Part shown: piece by piece, positions 13,016-23,289 of the stretch
Layout of the letters: every line of letters begins with the position of its first letter
How positions within the stretch are numbered: position 1 is the first letter of the stretch
Assembly (NCBI GenBank): GCA_903813345.2
Contig: CAIIXF020000008.1
Coordinates: forward strand, 23,546,822 to 23,610,821
DNA length: 64,000 bases
Origin: Owenia fusiformis
Lineage: Eukaryota; Annelida; Polychaeta; Sabellida; Oweniidae
Direction of reading: 5' to 3'
Made by a program: the position numbers and the translations under genes
The notes under the pieces: model-generated
The model's database searches: none
What the model saw: the letters and a program-made list of their open reading frames with translations, nothing else
What the model was told of the DNA's origin: nothing

Positions 13016-13139
13016 AATACCAAGAGATCGAAGATTACAAGCAATCTTGCAGAGGACCTCTAAAGACATGCGTTGAGAGCATGCCGTCTTGGACAATAAA
13101 TAAGCACCCCTCCATGAGCTAAACAAGTGCCAAATTACA
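13016..13139. other. Junction between repeat array and HINE end
   Basis: A short non-repetitive stretch with no gene. It separates the last GACCTAG-rich unit end from the HINE fragment. Confidence 0.4.
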
Positions 13140-13320
13140 CTGAGCAGCCATTTTGAAAATCAGCTTTCAAGTAGAACTTCTACCCCCATAGGGTATATGT
13201 TAACAAAATATGAACAAAATCGGGCCAATGGTATTTGAGTTATTGCCCGGACAGATGGATGGACGGATGGATGGAGCCGTTCCCTATATCCCTCCGAACT
13301 TCGTTCGATGGGATAATTCT
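13140..13320 (+). mobile_element. HINE/pearl-like 3' end fragment
   Basis: One tandem monomer (GCCATTTTGAAAATCAGC ... GGTATTTGAGTTATTGCCCG) is followed by a GGATGGAC microsatellite (13250-13275) and a subterminal hairpin at 13288-13314, ATCCC-tc-CGAAC-ttc-GTTCG-at-GGGAT. The same end occurs at 24471-24498, 32751-32778 and, degraded, 44589-44620. The order of tandem repeats, microsatellite and hairpin is that of pearl/HINE (non-autonomous Helentron) elements of bivalves; that assignment is inferred. Confidence 0.7.
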
Positions 13321-13333
13321 TTATAAAGTTACC

Positions 13334-13455
13334 AATGGTCCAAAAGTGAATTTTGCGAGACGAAAATAGCGGCCATTTTGAAAATAGGCGAGCTTTTGAA
13401 CCAGGAGTCATAGGGGGGTTTTCTGTATTGATGTTGAACAAAAATAATTTAAAAC
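13334..13455 (+). repeat. Related 130-bp monomer (GGTCCAAAAGTGAATTT type)
   Basis: This unit (GGTCCAAAAGTGAATTT ... GAACCAGGAGTCATAGGG ... TTGATGTTGAACAAAAATAA) recurs at 15648-15915 as one partial and one full copy. It shares the GCCATTTTGAAAAT core with the HINE monomers and is probably a sister family. Confidence 0.6.
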
Positions 13456-14814
13456 CACTGTGCAAAAAGCTAAATAAATATAGTAGCGTATAAGTGGCAA
13501 ACTATTTGTGAATATAGTTCAGTATGTCCTCACTATATTGTATTCGGTATGGGAAACAAACTATTCTTGCCTCAGAAGCGGAACATTTAGTATTGGTGGT
13601 ATATACTCTACGATACTAAATATCGTTTGAACTATTCTCTAATTATTCTTAAGAGCCAGGAATAGTAGGATATAAGTACATAGAAAAGATGAGTATAGTA
13701 TGTATTACATAATCCAAAAACAAACTATACGCCTCTTATACGCGAGGCTATATATTCTTTGATGTGCCTTAATTTGCTTGAAGTTAATCCTATTTTATTT
13801 TTCAATTAAGCGCTAATGTAAACAAATAAAATCATGCATTTCACTTAAGAAAGCTTAATCAAACTAAATGTCTGAGATCTCATTTAAAATTTCATGATGT
13901 TGAAGTATATGCTTTTAAATGAACTTTAAATATATTTTAAAAATGTAAGTCAATACAAAAAGTGGAATGAAAAATTTGGGTATATTTCAAATATAAATCT
14001 GTAAATTATTTATTCTCCGTTTTGAGTAAAATAAGCGTGTCAATGTCATAAGTATTGTGATAATAACGTCCCTTATACCTATTTATTACAGGTGGTGTAG
14101 ACCATTGTTGCCCGATTTATAGCAAAAACATTGACTTTTGCACATTGGTGATGATGCGCCTTTTCTAATAGATCTCATATCTTAGAAGGGTATCAGTTCA
14201 AAAAAATACGAGATGACCTAACATATTTTGCCATGCACTGCGCCTATTCATTTGGCAATTCAGTTGCAAATTTTCTCTTGAACAAATAATTCTTCCAAAT
14301 TTGTTAAGAGTTTCTTGCAGAAATCGCCAAATCCCCCCCCCTCCATCATTTTTGTACGATCACCGGGTGTGACTATGGACATTAAGATTGGAAATAGAAA
14401 TAATTGACAAATATTTAATTTTTCAACTTTGCAACAAGCAAAGCTCTGAACTTATGTCAGACCCTTAAAGTTTAAACTCTCACCTTTCCAATACCACATT
14501 TGACAAAAAGGGTCATTCTTTTTGCATTAGGAGTGTACTTTAAGACACTCTACTTTCCTCTCTCATTAATTTATAATTTAATTACATTCATCCTCTTAAA
14601 TAGCAAATTGCACCTGATCTATGATTGTTAACATAAATAGTAATGGATAAAAATTTTACTATCAGATACAAATAAAAGTATCATAATTTTTTCAAAAAAT
14701 TAACAAATGCAAAAGGAATACCACAGAACAGCATAATAATAGATGTTGTACAGGGTGGTGGCAAAGAAAACCTTTATATTTCCAAGAAATTGTATTTATG
14801 ATGCAATTTACATG
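13456..14814. other. AT-rich intron sequence, nothing recognised
   Basis: No coding exon, tandem repeat or inverted-end element was found. There is a run of 9 C near 14333-14341. This part lies within the 13.6-kb AEPT intron. Confidence 0.5.
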
Positions 14815-15573
14815 AAAGGATCTAGTGCACCCTCCATTATGATCTCCCCATGAACAAAAATAAATTCATCTGATTTTTCAAAATAAATATACTGCTTTTA
14901 TTATTACATTTATATGTACACTAGTATCTCGTTGACCTATATTCAGCACTGTATTGATGAATGGGCCACTTATTAGGGCCAATATTCAATCATAAAGTTT
15001 ACAGGGGTAGAGATGCCAAACCAGGAAGTCTTTTTGTGTCTCTCAAAATCTATTTGCATCCTACACATCCGTACATCTTATCCAAATATGTTATTAATTA
15101 ATGAAACATATCAGTATAATCGTTGGATTTACAAAGTTGTATGGAATTTCATAAGTGTAAAAGTTGCTTTTGAAGCATTTTTCTATAGCCATTTTGTAAG
15201 AAAAAAATGATGAAAAAATGTATAATCTTTTAATTTGAAGTATGACCTGAATCGCTTGCAAACTTTATATTTGCACATCTGATGTGATATAGCAATTGTG
15301 TCATATTGTATTTTAGGTATTTTTGTGAAAATCAATAGAAACCAATGGTCTCCATTGGAATCTGATGATATCCACATGTTAAGTCAGTGGAGTACATCCA
15401 ATGGCAAGTCAATACACCCTTGCTGAACTTAATGATCTCAACCTCAGCCCATGTGGGTCCAAACGCTTAATATTTTCCACAGTATTATGTGACATTGTAT
15501 TCTTTATGTTACACCTAAAAATGATTCATTTTGTTCATGGGGAAATCATAATGGAAAGTGCACTAGACCCTTT
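14815..15573 (-). mobile_element. MITE family A, copy 2 (full length)
   Basis: Both ends carry the same roughly 45-base inverted repeat: AAAGGATCTAGTGCACCCTC on the left and, on the other strand, AAAGGGTCTAGTGCACTTTC on the right, each followed by CCATTATGAT and TCCCCATGAAC. The element is 759 bases long with no open frame of interest. It is inverted relative to copy 1. No convincing target duplication was seen. Confidence 0.85.
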
Positions 15574-15647
15574 GCTCTCAATAGTGTTTACTCCATGTAA
15601 TTTCATGTAATTAGTATACTAAATAAAAGAAATCTGGAGAGAAATGA

Positions 15648-15915
15648 AAATGGTGGCCATTCTGAAAATAGACAAGCTTTTGAACCAGGAGTCATAGGGA
15701 TGCTTTTTGTGTTGATGTTGAACAAAAATAACTTAAAACAGGAATCCTATCAACTGAGGTTTTAAAGCAAATGGTCCAAAAGTGAATTTCGCAAGACAAA
15801 AATGGTGGCAATTTTGAAAATAGGCGAGCTTTTCAACCAGGAGTCATACATAGGGGGCTTTTCTATATTGATTTTGAACAAAAATAACTCAAAAAAGAAC
15901 CCTATCGACACTTCA
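15648..15915 (+). repeat. Two tandem copies of the GGTCCAAAAGTGAATTT monomer
   Basis: The copies start near 15648 (partial) and 15769. Each has GCCATT or GCAATT, then GAAAATAGNCNAGCTTTT, CAACCAGGAGTCATA and TTGAACAAAAATAACT. They are homologous to 13334-13455. Confidence 0.7.
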
Positions 15916-16051
15916 ACAGAGGTTTTAAAATGTGACACTATTGTCGACTGACCTAAACAGAAACCTTTAAGTGAATATAATTTGAGGTTAAGGCTATCAC
16001 CCTGCCCTGTATCTCCTAATTTAAAAAAATATTGGTGTGTCATACAAATAC

Positions 16052-16211
16052 CTTTTGGCCCTTCCTTCAACTCCACCTTCTTCCTCCAGTTCTGCCAATG
16101 CCTGTTTGAGGGCAAGCATCGTATGTGTTGGTGGAGTAAAACGGAACTGTCCTGTATTTTCAAGTGCAGTATACTGACCTAGCAAGTCGAGGCTCAGACT
16201 TCTGGACTGAC
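16052..16211 (-). CDS. AEPT exon 5 of the visible seven
   Basis: It encodes residues 215-267: [20 protein letters not shown], then [20 protein letters not shown] and [13 protein letters not shown]. The FTPPTHT motif at the domain interface is diagnostic of the PhnW/AGXT-like branch of PLP enzymes. The acceptor GTAAAG precedes 16211; the donor after 16052 is GTATTT. It enters in phase 1 and leaves in phase 2, as the flanking exons require. The intron to exon 4 is only 245 bases, while the next intron on the 3' side is 13.6 kb and carries the tandem array. Confidence 0.95.
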
Positions 16212-16456
16212 CTTTACCAAGAAAAAGAATATAACATAAATCACTGTGCTGTGGTGTGCCCTCACCATGTTTGTAGCAAGCTTTCATTTAGAATTCATTA
16301 ACTTTCAGGGGTGACTTGAAGAATTTTGACAAAAAATGTCCAATGTTCATAAAACATTTGCCAAATGTTCAAAAAGGGCAGATTAAATATTTTAGGGACA
16401 TATTTGTGAGGGCCTATTAGTAAATTAACAGAAAATCATATCATCTAAAAACACAC

Positions 16457-16621
16457 CTTTACAGAGTTTAAGTTGCTCAACTTTAGCAATAACAAATGCA
16501 AAGCCAGGAACGCCTTGCAGACATTTGTTAGCAGATGTGGCCAGGAAATCAATGTTTGACGCCTCCATGTTGATGGGGATAGCACCAAAACTACTCATGG
16601 CATCCACAATATAGAGAGCAT
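16457..16621 (-). CDS. AEPT exon 4 of the visible seven, PLP-binding exon
   Basis: This exon carries the catalytic core. [19 protein letters not shown] holds the aspartate (residue 166) that contacts the PLP ring nitrogen, and [12 protein letters not shown] holds the lysine (residue 192) that forms the internal aldimine. Both positions lie within two residues of those known for bacterial AEPT. The acceptor is TTTCAG before 16621; the donor after 16457 is GTGTGT. Length 165 bases, phase 1 to phase 1. The reading continues exactly from the exon at 22416-22653. Confidence 0.96.
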
Positions 16622-16659
16622 CTGAAATAATGTAATGTTAACGTACATACATGTTGACA

Positions 16660-16762
16660 TGCCCTTAGTCAACTTGGACCCTAGTTAACTTGTCCCCTAA
16701 TTAACGCAAACCCTAGTCAACTCTGAACCTAGTCAACTCGAACCCAAGTCAGTTTGGACTTA
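16660..16762 (+). repeat. Imperfect 16-bp minisatellite
   Basis: About six degenerate copies of CCTAGTCAACTYGGAC or close variants occur in tandem, just 5' of AEPT exon 4 on the gene strand. No coding frame is conserved across the units. Confidence 0.65.
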
Positions 16763-16878
16763 TAATTGTAAGATCAAATAATCGTTGATAATGGTGAAAA
16801 CTACATGTGTCATATTTCTGAGTCAATACTAAACCCTTAATAGCCTGATTTTTCTATACAACAATTATATTATAAGTA

Positions 16879-17301
16879 GAGATGTCACACCGATCCGAAG
16901 TTGACCCAAATGCTGGGTCAGAAGGCTGGGGTCGGGTCACAAACAACTACTTACCAATTTCGGGTGGGGTCAGAACACTCAGGTATATCGTAAATTATCA
17001 TAACATGCATTACATTCCCAGCAAATAATTCAAACTTCTCACTGGCTTATTTCTTGTATACATATTTTTTACAAATGGAAAATAATCTATGGTTCTTCCT
17101 GAACAGTTTAATGATAACTTTCTATTATTTTCCTTTCATCAAAGAATAATATGCAGTAGGCTAATGCTGTTCTCAAAAGATGTCATTTAAACATTTATGT
17201 TTTGACAAAAAGTCAAATTCATTTTTCTGTTTTCTTCTGACCTTACCCGAAATTACCCTACCACATACCAGACTCGAAAAATATCTGACCCGTGACACCT
17301 C
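16879..17301. mobile_element. hAT-like MITE with TAAGTA flanks
   Basis: The ends read GAGATGTCAC and GTGACACCTC, flanked by TAAGTA at 16873-16878 and 17302-17307. Inside are several GGGTC/GACCC motifs but no transposase. TIRs of this type are common in hAT elements, although a full 8-base duplication is not preserved. Confidence 0.6.
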
Positions 17302-17307
17302 TAAGTA

Positions 17308-17677
17308 TTATCATGCTATGATTAATTCTAAATTCTACAAGCAAGGGTATAAATGTATTATTACAAATTAGGGGATAGTAGAAACCATTTAAGCATTTTT
17401 TACCTATTCCCATGCCTATTTTCTCTTACAAGATCTTTCAATTCCTCACTAATGTTTAATTCTATCGCAAGCATGCATAATATAAAATATCGAGTGAATC
17501 CATTGAATAGTTACTAGCACTCAGTTAAACCAGTTCAGAAAGACATTCATAAATATTTTCATATAAAACCACCCTCCCACTCTCATGAACTATGTAGAAA
17601 TAATTAATAGTCACAAAATTGATCATAAATTTTGACACAAATATAATCTCTATACTGTTGAACTGCATTCTTCTCTT
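17308..17677. other. Intron sequence without recognised feature
   Basis: AT-rich, with no inverted ends, tandem repeats or coding exon. It separates the hAT-like MITE from the piggyBac element. Confidence 0.5.
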
Positions 17678-17681
17678 TTAA

Positions 17682-18375
17682 CCTTTAGCGTGCTGCCGGC
17701 GGACTCGTCCGCCGAGACTAAAATGTCTCTCACAACTGCCGGCGGACCCGTACGCCCGATTTCAAACTTTTAAAAACTTTACTTTTTCGCGCCATTCGTA
17801 TTGTCCAATTAGATTGCCCGATTTATTCAGTGCCTAACATGACTTCCTGTTGACCTAGAAATGGCGATATTTCGAAAAATAATTCTCAATTCAACAATTT
17901 AAACAGTGTTTAAGTCGTTTTTAGTGAACGAATCGTACAAAATGGTGGACAAATACGATCACAACGAAAATGTGGAGGAAATGGATTACGATTTCGAGCT
18001 CTTTAGGCTCTTGGAAGCCGATAACGGTCATCGAAAATAGAAGCTAGAATATTTTCTGAATTGAAAAATTGAACATTTGATCGCTGCAAATTCAGATTTG
18101 GATTCTGACCAGACGAAGAGGCGGAGCGGCGGATTCCGGAGGAGTATTCATGGTATATTTATGCCCAGTCGTGTTAATGTACGAAAAAATTCATGAGAAC
18201 ATTTTTTTCATGAGCCAGGCCACTGTGTCTTCCCTTTGTGAAAATTTTATCCAGATTCATTCAGTAGTTATTGAGATATTAATTATTTAGTCCAGGCATA
18301 TCATTTTTTGCACTCTTTGAAAAATAAGCCAGTTGCGTGGGATATATTTGCTGAAATAAGGCAGCATGGTAAAGG
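17682..18375 (+). mobile_element. Non-autonomous piggyBac element
   Basis: The element is flanked by TTAA at 17678-17681 and 18376-18379, the piggyBac target. Its ends are CCTTTAGCGTGCTGCC and the inverted CCTTTACCATGCTGCC. Near the left end a GCCGGCGGAC motif is repeated, with a GGCGGACTCGTCCGCC hairpin. From 17942 there is an acidic start, MVDKYDHNENVEEMDYDFEL, resembling the N-terminal tail of piggyBac transposases, but it stops after about 30 codons and the DDD catalytic core is absent. It is therefore an internally deleted relic moved by a source copy elsewhere. Confidence 0.85.
17942..18040 (+). pseudogene. N-terminal remnant of a piggyBac transposase
   Basis: The frame starts with ATG at 17942 in an acceptable context and gives an acidic segment ending EADNGHRK before a TAG stop; further acidic residues follow the stop in the same frame. 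No catalytic residue is present. Identity is inferred from position inside a TTAA-flanked element and from acidic composition. Confidence 0.5.
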
Positions 18376-18505
18376 TTAAATGAAAAATGAATGAACACAT
18401 ATAATGTAAATAAAAAAGAAAGTTGGCACTAAATGATCCATTACACCATGTACCTAAAGATGCCCCCAAAGGTTTCTTTGAATATAACATGGAAATAGTT
18501 ACTTT

Positions 18506-19192
18506 TATCATTTATGAACACGTCCAAAACACCAGAACAACGGCAACGCCAAAGCGTAGCAAATCCCATCGAACAGCCATGGCTGGCATTTTTACGAACA
18601 AAGTATATAGCAAAAATGGCAGCCATTTTTCAAAATGGCCACCTTCTACCAAAAGTGTCATTAGACAGCGTGCCATGCTTATAGTATTCACATACAAAAT
18701 ATGAACAAAATCGCTCCCCTACTTTTCGAGTTATAGTAAAATACGTTAAAATGGCAGCCATTTTTCAAAATGGCCATTTTCTACCAAAAGTGTCATTAAA
18801 CAGTGTGCCATGGTTAAAGTATTCACATACCAAATATGAACAAAATCGCTATACTACTTTTCGAGTTATAGTAATTAAAATAATTTAAAATGGCCGCCAT
18901 TTTTCAAAATGGCCGCCTTGTACCAAAAGTGTCATTAGACAGTGAGCCAAGCGTATAGTATTTACATACCAAATATGAACAAAATCGCTCCACTACTTTT
19001 CGAGTTACAGCAAAAATCGTAAAATAACGAGTAAAGGCCGCCATTTTTCAAGATGACTGCCATGTGCTTCTTAAATATCTACATTTCAAGCTTTATTAAT
19101 GTCCTACATAATTTTTTTTACATTTAAAACATATTGCTATTACAGTTTTACATATTGCACCTAAATTACTGTAATATCGGCACTAAAATGGT
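18506..19192 (+). mobile_element. HINE/pearl-like element, 3'-truncated copy
   Basis: The 5' part has a subterminal motif AAATCCCATCGAAC (18561-18574), whose complement is one arm of the family's 3' hairpin. Four monomers of about 137-147 bases follow (starts near 18612, 18747, 18886, 19033), each with an ATGGCNGCCATTTTTCAAAA palindrome, TACCAAAAGTGTCATTA and ATATGAACAAAATCGCT. After the array come 130 bases shared with 32469-32580, ending at CGGCACTAAAATGG, where similarity stops. This copy provides the empty site for the LINE at 28520. Confidence 0.75.
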
Positions 19193-19493
19193 AGAACACA
19201 AAGGGCAACATATTGAAAACACAAAACCTAAGTATTCAACTCTAATACTAAAATTCTAGTTGTGACTTTCCAATATATGATATATTTATTTGGCATTTTC
19301 AAAGAATAATTCAATTGAAGCTAAAGGTATGAAGTCAAATGATTGCTTTTTAAAATTGAAAAGGTGCATGTAGGACAGTTTTTTGTCAGTTTGAAACCCA
19401 TTGTTTTGCTATCAAACAAGTGGATGTATTTTTAATCTATCCATTGTAAAACATATAATTATTATGAAGTAAAATATTTTAGTTTGACTTTGG
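19193..19493. other. Intron sequence, nothing recognised
   Basis: AT-rich DNA between the truncated HINE and a tandem array. No exon or inverted ends were seen. Confidence 0.4.
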
Positions 19494-20030
19494 ATAAGAA
19501 CTATCTTACAAGCAGTGTCCCTTTAGTGGCTAAATGGATATTGATTCTGTCTTTCAGCAATTTATCATCTTTTGGGACAGGCATCAAAAATAGATTGACC
19601 CATTTGTTTCTTTTGGCGAGAATTACCTAACAAGCAGTGTCCCTTAAAACAGCTACATGGGTATTGATTGAGTCCCTCAGCATTATATCATCTTCAGGGG
19701 TAGGCAATAGAATGAAGAATCAAAAATAGATAGACCCATTAGCCTCTTTGGTTGAGAACTACATGTACCTTACAAGCAGTGTCTCTTTAAATGGGTAAAT
19801 GGATATTGATTCAGTCCCTCAGCAATATATCACATTCAGGGGCAGGCATGACTAATGAATCAAAAGTATATTGACCCTTTGATTGTTTGTCAAAAATATT
19901 TAAGTGTTCATTAGGATGAGAACTATCTTACAAGCAATGTCCCTTTAAATGGCTGAATGGACAATGACTAAGTCCCTCTTCAATATATCATCTTCAGGGG
20001 CATGAATGATCGATCAAAGATAGATTGTCT
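19494..20030 (+). repeat. Four tandem units of 120-165 bp
   Basis: Units begin near 19494, 19615, 19752 and 19914 with GAGAACTATCTTACAAGCAG or a variant. They continue with GTCCCTTTAAATGG, TGGATATTGATT, AGTCCCTCAGCAATATATCA and TTCAGGGGCAGGCAT. They differ by many substitutions and small indels, so the array is old. Confidence 0.8.
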
Positions 20031-20099
20031 ATGCATAAAGCTACTAAATAGTTAAAGTATGAAAACTCAAAAACACCATTCAATATGATACAAAGTATT

Positions 20100-20497
20100 A
20101 TCGCTCGTTAACTTTTCTTAAGACTTTAAACATGGCTGCCATGACTGAGCTAACAGGTCCAAAACCAAATCAGATGTAGAATGAAGTGAGCTGAACAAGA
20201 TGTTAAAGTTTTAAAAGCAACTGTGAAGCCATTTTTCTTAAAGTTTGCAGACAAGGATTTTAGCATTTGACTTCAAAATGGCCGACAGGAAGTAGGTATA
20301 GAGTAAAAAGATGTTCATCCACATCTGTATTCACTCATAAGTTATCCCTGAAAATTTGAAGGTGATTTCAGTAGCGGTTTTGGAGAAAACTGCCGGACGT
20401 ATGTACGTACGGACGGACGGACGGACGGACAGACAGACAGACGGACGGACGCGCCTAGGCCGACAATATGGCCCCACACTATGTGGTGGGGACATAA
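20100..20497 (+). mobile_element. HINE-like 3' end of a second family
   Basis: Upstream sequence with AAAATGGCCGACAGGAAGTA leads to a (GGAC)n/(AGAC)n microsatellite at about 20411-20450. A hairpin at about 20468-20495 follows, with CCCCACACTATGTGGTGGGG at its centre and the end GGGGACATAA. The microsatellite-then-hairpin layout repeats that of the main HINE family with unrelated sequence. Confidence 0.55.
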
Positions 20498-20790
20498 AAA
20501 CAAATAGTGACTGCCTAATTTTGAGCAATAGTGTAAATGGTTTCCCCTTGGGAATATCTTCTACAGTGCATTTTAGAGGATATCACTATTTGTATAATAT
20601 TCATTCATCATTTATATCAGCACGTGACTTTCAGGTCCATATATGGCAAAGAGGGTTGACATTCGTGTGGTTGATTGACATTGACCACTATGCATAAGAA
20701 ATATGTGCGACGTACTTGTTTGTAAATAAACGCAAACTGTTTAAACATTTGCACAAAATGCTTCAGAACTCACTTTACACTCTTACACAG
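20498..20790. other. Intron sequence, nothing recognised
   Basis: No exon, repeat or inverted ends were recognised in this stretch. Confidence 0.4.
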
Positions 20791-20932
20791 ATACCGTATT
20801 ATCGCCTATTGGCGCACAGTGCGCTTGTGAAATTGAGGTGAAATACCATGGAATTGGAGAGAAATCAATCCAATAAAGTCCCAATAAGCGCACATATAAG
20901 TTATCATTTTGATTAGGCGATAATATGTGAAA
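20791..20932. repeat. Small palindromic MITE (GTATTATCGCCTA ends)
   Basis: GTATTATCGCCTATTGGCGC near 20794 is mirrored by TTAGGCGATAATATG near 20915, with GTGCGC and GCGCAC motifs inside. There is no coding capacity. Confidence 0.5.
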
Positions 20933-21329
20933 ATCAGAATTCGAAGCCTGGTTTGAAATAAATATTATCTTACTTACTGTTATTTCACGCCAAATCATGT
21001 CTTGTGTCGTTTATTTACCATAATATTACGTTTCTAAAGGACCAACTATTGGTAAAATAAAGAAATATTGCGATATTTATCAGGTAGAAATTTTGACTTT
21101 TATTTGATCGTCATAATAACTACAGCGCATCAAAGTTTGCGCAGACCGGAAGTTGGATTTTCCTACCCGGAAATGAAATTTGGTGAGTTAAAAATCGTTA
21201 TTCTGTAAGTTTTCCTGCTCTTTTGCTCTGATCACAAATGTTTGTCATGTTTCCAAAGTCGCATGTGCGCTTATAGGAGAGTGTGCGCCAATCATTCCTC
21301 CAAATTAGAATCGATCAGTCAAGTGGTTT

Positions 21330-21640
21330 GCCAGGAAACATGTAGACAAGACTTTATAAAGAAGATTTTAGGACAGAAAATCCAAAATGGCCAACTTAAA
21401 GTTTACCCAGGATGCAGAAAAACTAATCAGTTCTAAAATTTTCAGACTAAGAATCATCCCTGAAAAATTTGAAATTGATCCCTCAAACAGTTAACCTGAA
21501 AACGCATAGACATAGACTTGACAGATAAGATTTTAGGACGGAAAATCCAAATTGGCTCCCTTAACATTTACCTATAATGCCGAAAAACTAATCAGTTCAA
21601 GATTTTCATACTAAGAACCAGCCCTGAAAATTTGAAATTA
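21330..21640 (+). repeat. Two tandem copies of a 160-170-bp unit
   Basis: Units share TAAGATTTTAGGACRGAAAA, AAAAACTAATCAGTTC and CCCTGAAAAATTTGAAATT. The first begins near 21343 and the second near 21510. Function and family are unknown. Confidence 0.65.
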
Positions 21641-22415
21641 ATTTTTTTTGTGAAATTTTTTTTTCTCCAAAAATTGCCGTGCTTTCTAGAAGGTTTGAGA
21701 AGTTCTAGACCGTGTTCAGACGAAATGTTGAGATGAAGTGATACTAGAGGTATATCTGCATGGTATGGTCAATGTTTCTACGAAAATGAAAGAACCATAT
21801 TCTGTCAAAACGTCGAAATAAATAGGTACTTACAAATCTCCAGCCGAAAATACTTGTATAACGTTGTAAACATCCGGTGCTACAACGTATAAGAGAATGG
21901 GGTGTGTTTGAACCAACCAAATGTTTATGGCAGTATGTACTTAAGCTTGTTTCACCAAAACGGTTTCCCATATTCTTTGGATAAAATGGTTCTGCATCTT
22001 AGGATGTTCACCAGGTCCGTAAACCAGGGGGGCTCAAACCCCCCTGGCCAAAATATCTTTCAAAATAATGCAGTTTTTCACCATTCTGAGCCCTTTTTAA
22101 GTGATTTTGGCCATTTTTGGACCAAAATTGTCACAAGTGAACCCCCTGGAATTTTTCAAAAAGTGAACTCCCCTTGGCAAATCCTGGCTACAGGCCTGTC
22201 ACATATACATTATCCTGATTTTGTCATTTGTAACACTGCAAATATTTTATTTATGAGTATAGATTGAAATTGCATTGTTGCCATTTAAATGCATGCATTT
22301 TAATATTATATACGTTTGGTTGATGAGCTATGGCTTCTAGATATGTTGGGCCAAAAACCTTGTGTGAAACCTCTCTAATATGAAGAATCTTATCTTATCT
22401 TATAGCTAAGCTTAC
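21641..22415. other. Intron with one GC-rich hairpin
   Basis: CCAGGGGGG at 22024-22032 pairs with CCCCCCTGG at 22039-22047 around six bases. Otherwise no exon or transposon end was recognised. Confidence 0.45.
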
Positions 22416-22653
22416 TTGGTTGGTATTCTTTAGTAATGCGTCCTATGTCTTGAATAGGGTTAACAACTCCACTGCTAGTTTCACAATGGACTATAGACAC
22501 ATTACTAAAATTATCGCTTTGTAACAGTTCCTCCACTCGAGTCGAACTAACTTGTTCATTTTCAGGAAACAGTTCTATATGGTGGTCAATGTTAAGTGCA
22601 CGACAAATGGCTGCCATGCGCTTGCCATATGCCCCATTAGCAAGAATAAGAAC
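22416..22653 (-). CDS. AEPT exon 3 of the visible seven
   Basis: It encodes residues 81-159: VLILANGAYGKRMAAICRAL, then a variable segment, then SIVHCETSSGVVNPIQDIG. The NGAYG turn and the HCETSSG stretch that packs against PLP phosphate are family hallmarks. The acceptor ACCTAG precedes 22653; the donor after 22416 is GTAAGC. It enters in phase 0 and leaves in phase 1; the shared codon reads Asn with the next exon. Open frame continues past the donor, but the alignment and splice site fix the end. Confidence 0.95.
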
Positions 22654-23103
22654 CTAGGTTAGTAAAATGTTAGTTTAATGAAATATGCAAGAAATTAAAA
22701 AAATGTTAAACACAAAAACAAGTTGTTTAGAATGAATAAATCCCAAATACCCTGAATTTTCTCAATTTTTGAGTTGGTCATGAACATATTAATGGCCTTT
22801 GACCCTGAGATTATAAGCCATGAAAGATTGATTTAGGACCGGGTTAAGGGATTAATACATTTTAAACTGTGGATTATAAGAGATGGACATTTAACTAACA
22901 ATTCAAAGATTAGACGAGATCAATAACATAGGTGATAACACAATTTACACTGGTGAAGCAAAATATAGATTAGTGATTAGCTCTTTTATTAACCATTGGT
23001 TCAATATTTACATGTAATGGTCATCAAGCAGAAATCAAAATCCTTTCATAAGGAGACATGCTTTTGCCTACAAAAAGTTTTATAGAGACAGTTATGAAGA
23101 TAC

Positions 23104-23204
23104 CTTCGCATTGGTCCTCGGCACAGTAGTCTGGAAGATTGATTCTACAGCAAATGTGCCACTGCCTTGAATTGGTATACAAGTATAGGCGTCTTCATTA
23201 GAAC
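23104..23204 (-). CDS. AEPT exon 2 of the visible seven
   Basis: A 101-base exon encoding residues 47-80, with IPIQGSGTFAVESIFQTTVP. The QGSGTFAVE motif contributes PLP phosphate contacts in this family. The acceptor CAACAG precedes 23204; the donor after 23104 is GTATCT. Phases 1 and 0 match both neighbours. The intron on its 5' side runs 22.3 kb to 45528, the largest visible in the gene and the main home of transposons here. Confidence 0.95.
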
Positions 23205-23289
23205 CTGTTGAATAAATTTATAAGTTTATTTATTCTATGTAAGCTGAATTTCTGTAGTAAACATATTGAAAGAACTAGAAGATTGCAAC

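Noticed and set aside
13160-13465. Minus-strand frame over the HINE hairpin
   Set aside because: Comparable frames occur at each HINE 3' end (for example 32560-32886) because the repeat itself is shared; no coding evidence.
20356-20697. Frame with RTDGRTDRQTDGR peptide
   Set aside because: Translation of the GGAC/AGAC microsatellite at the end of a HINE-like element.
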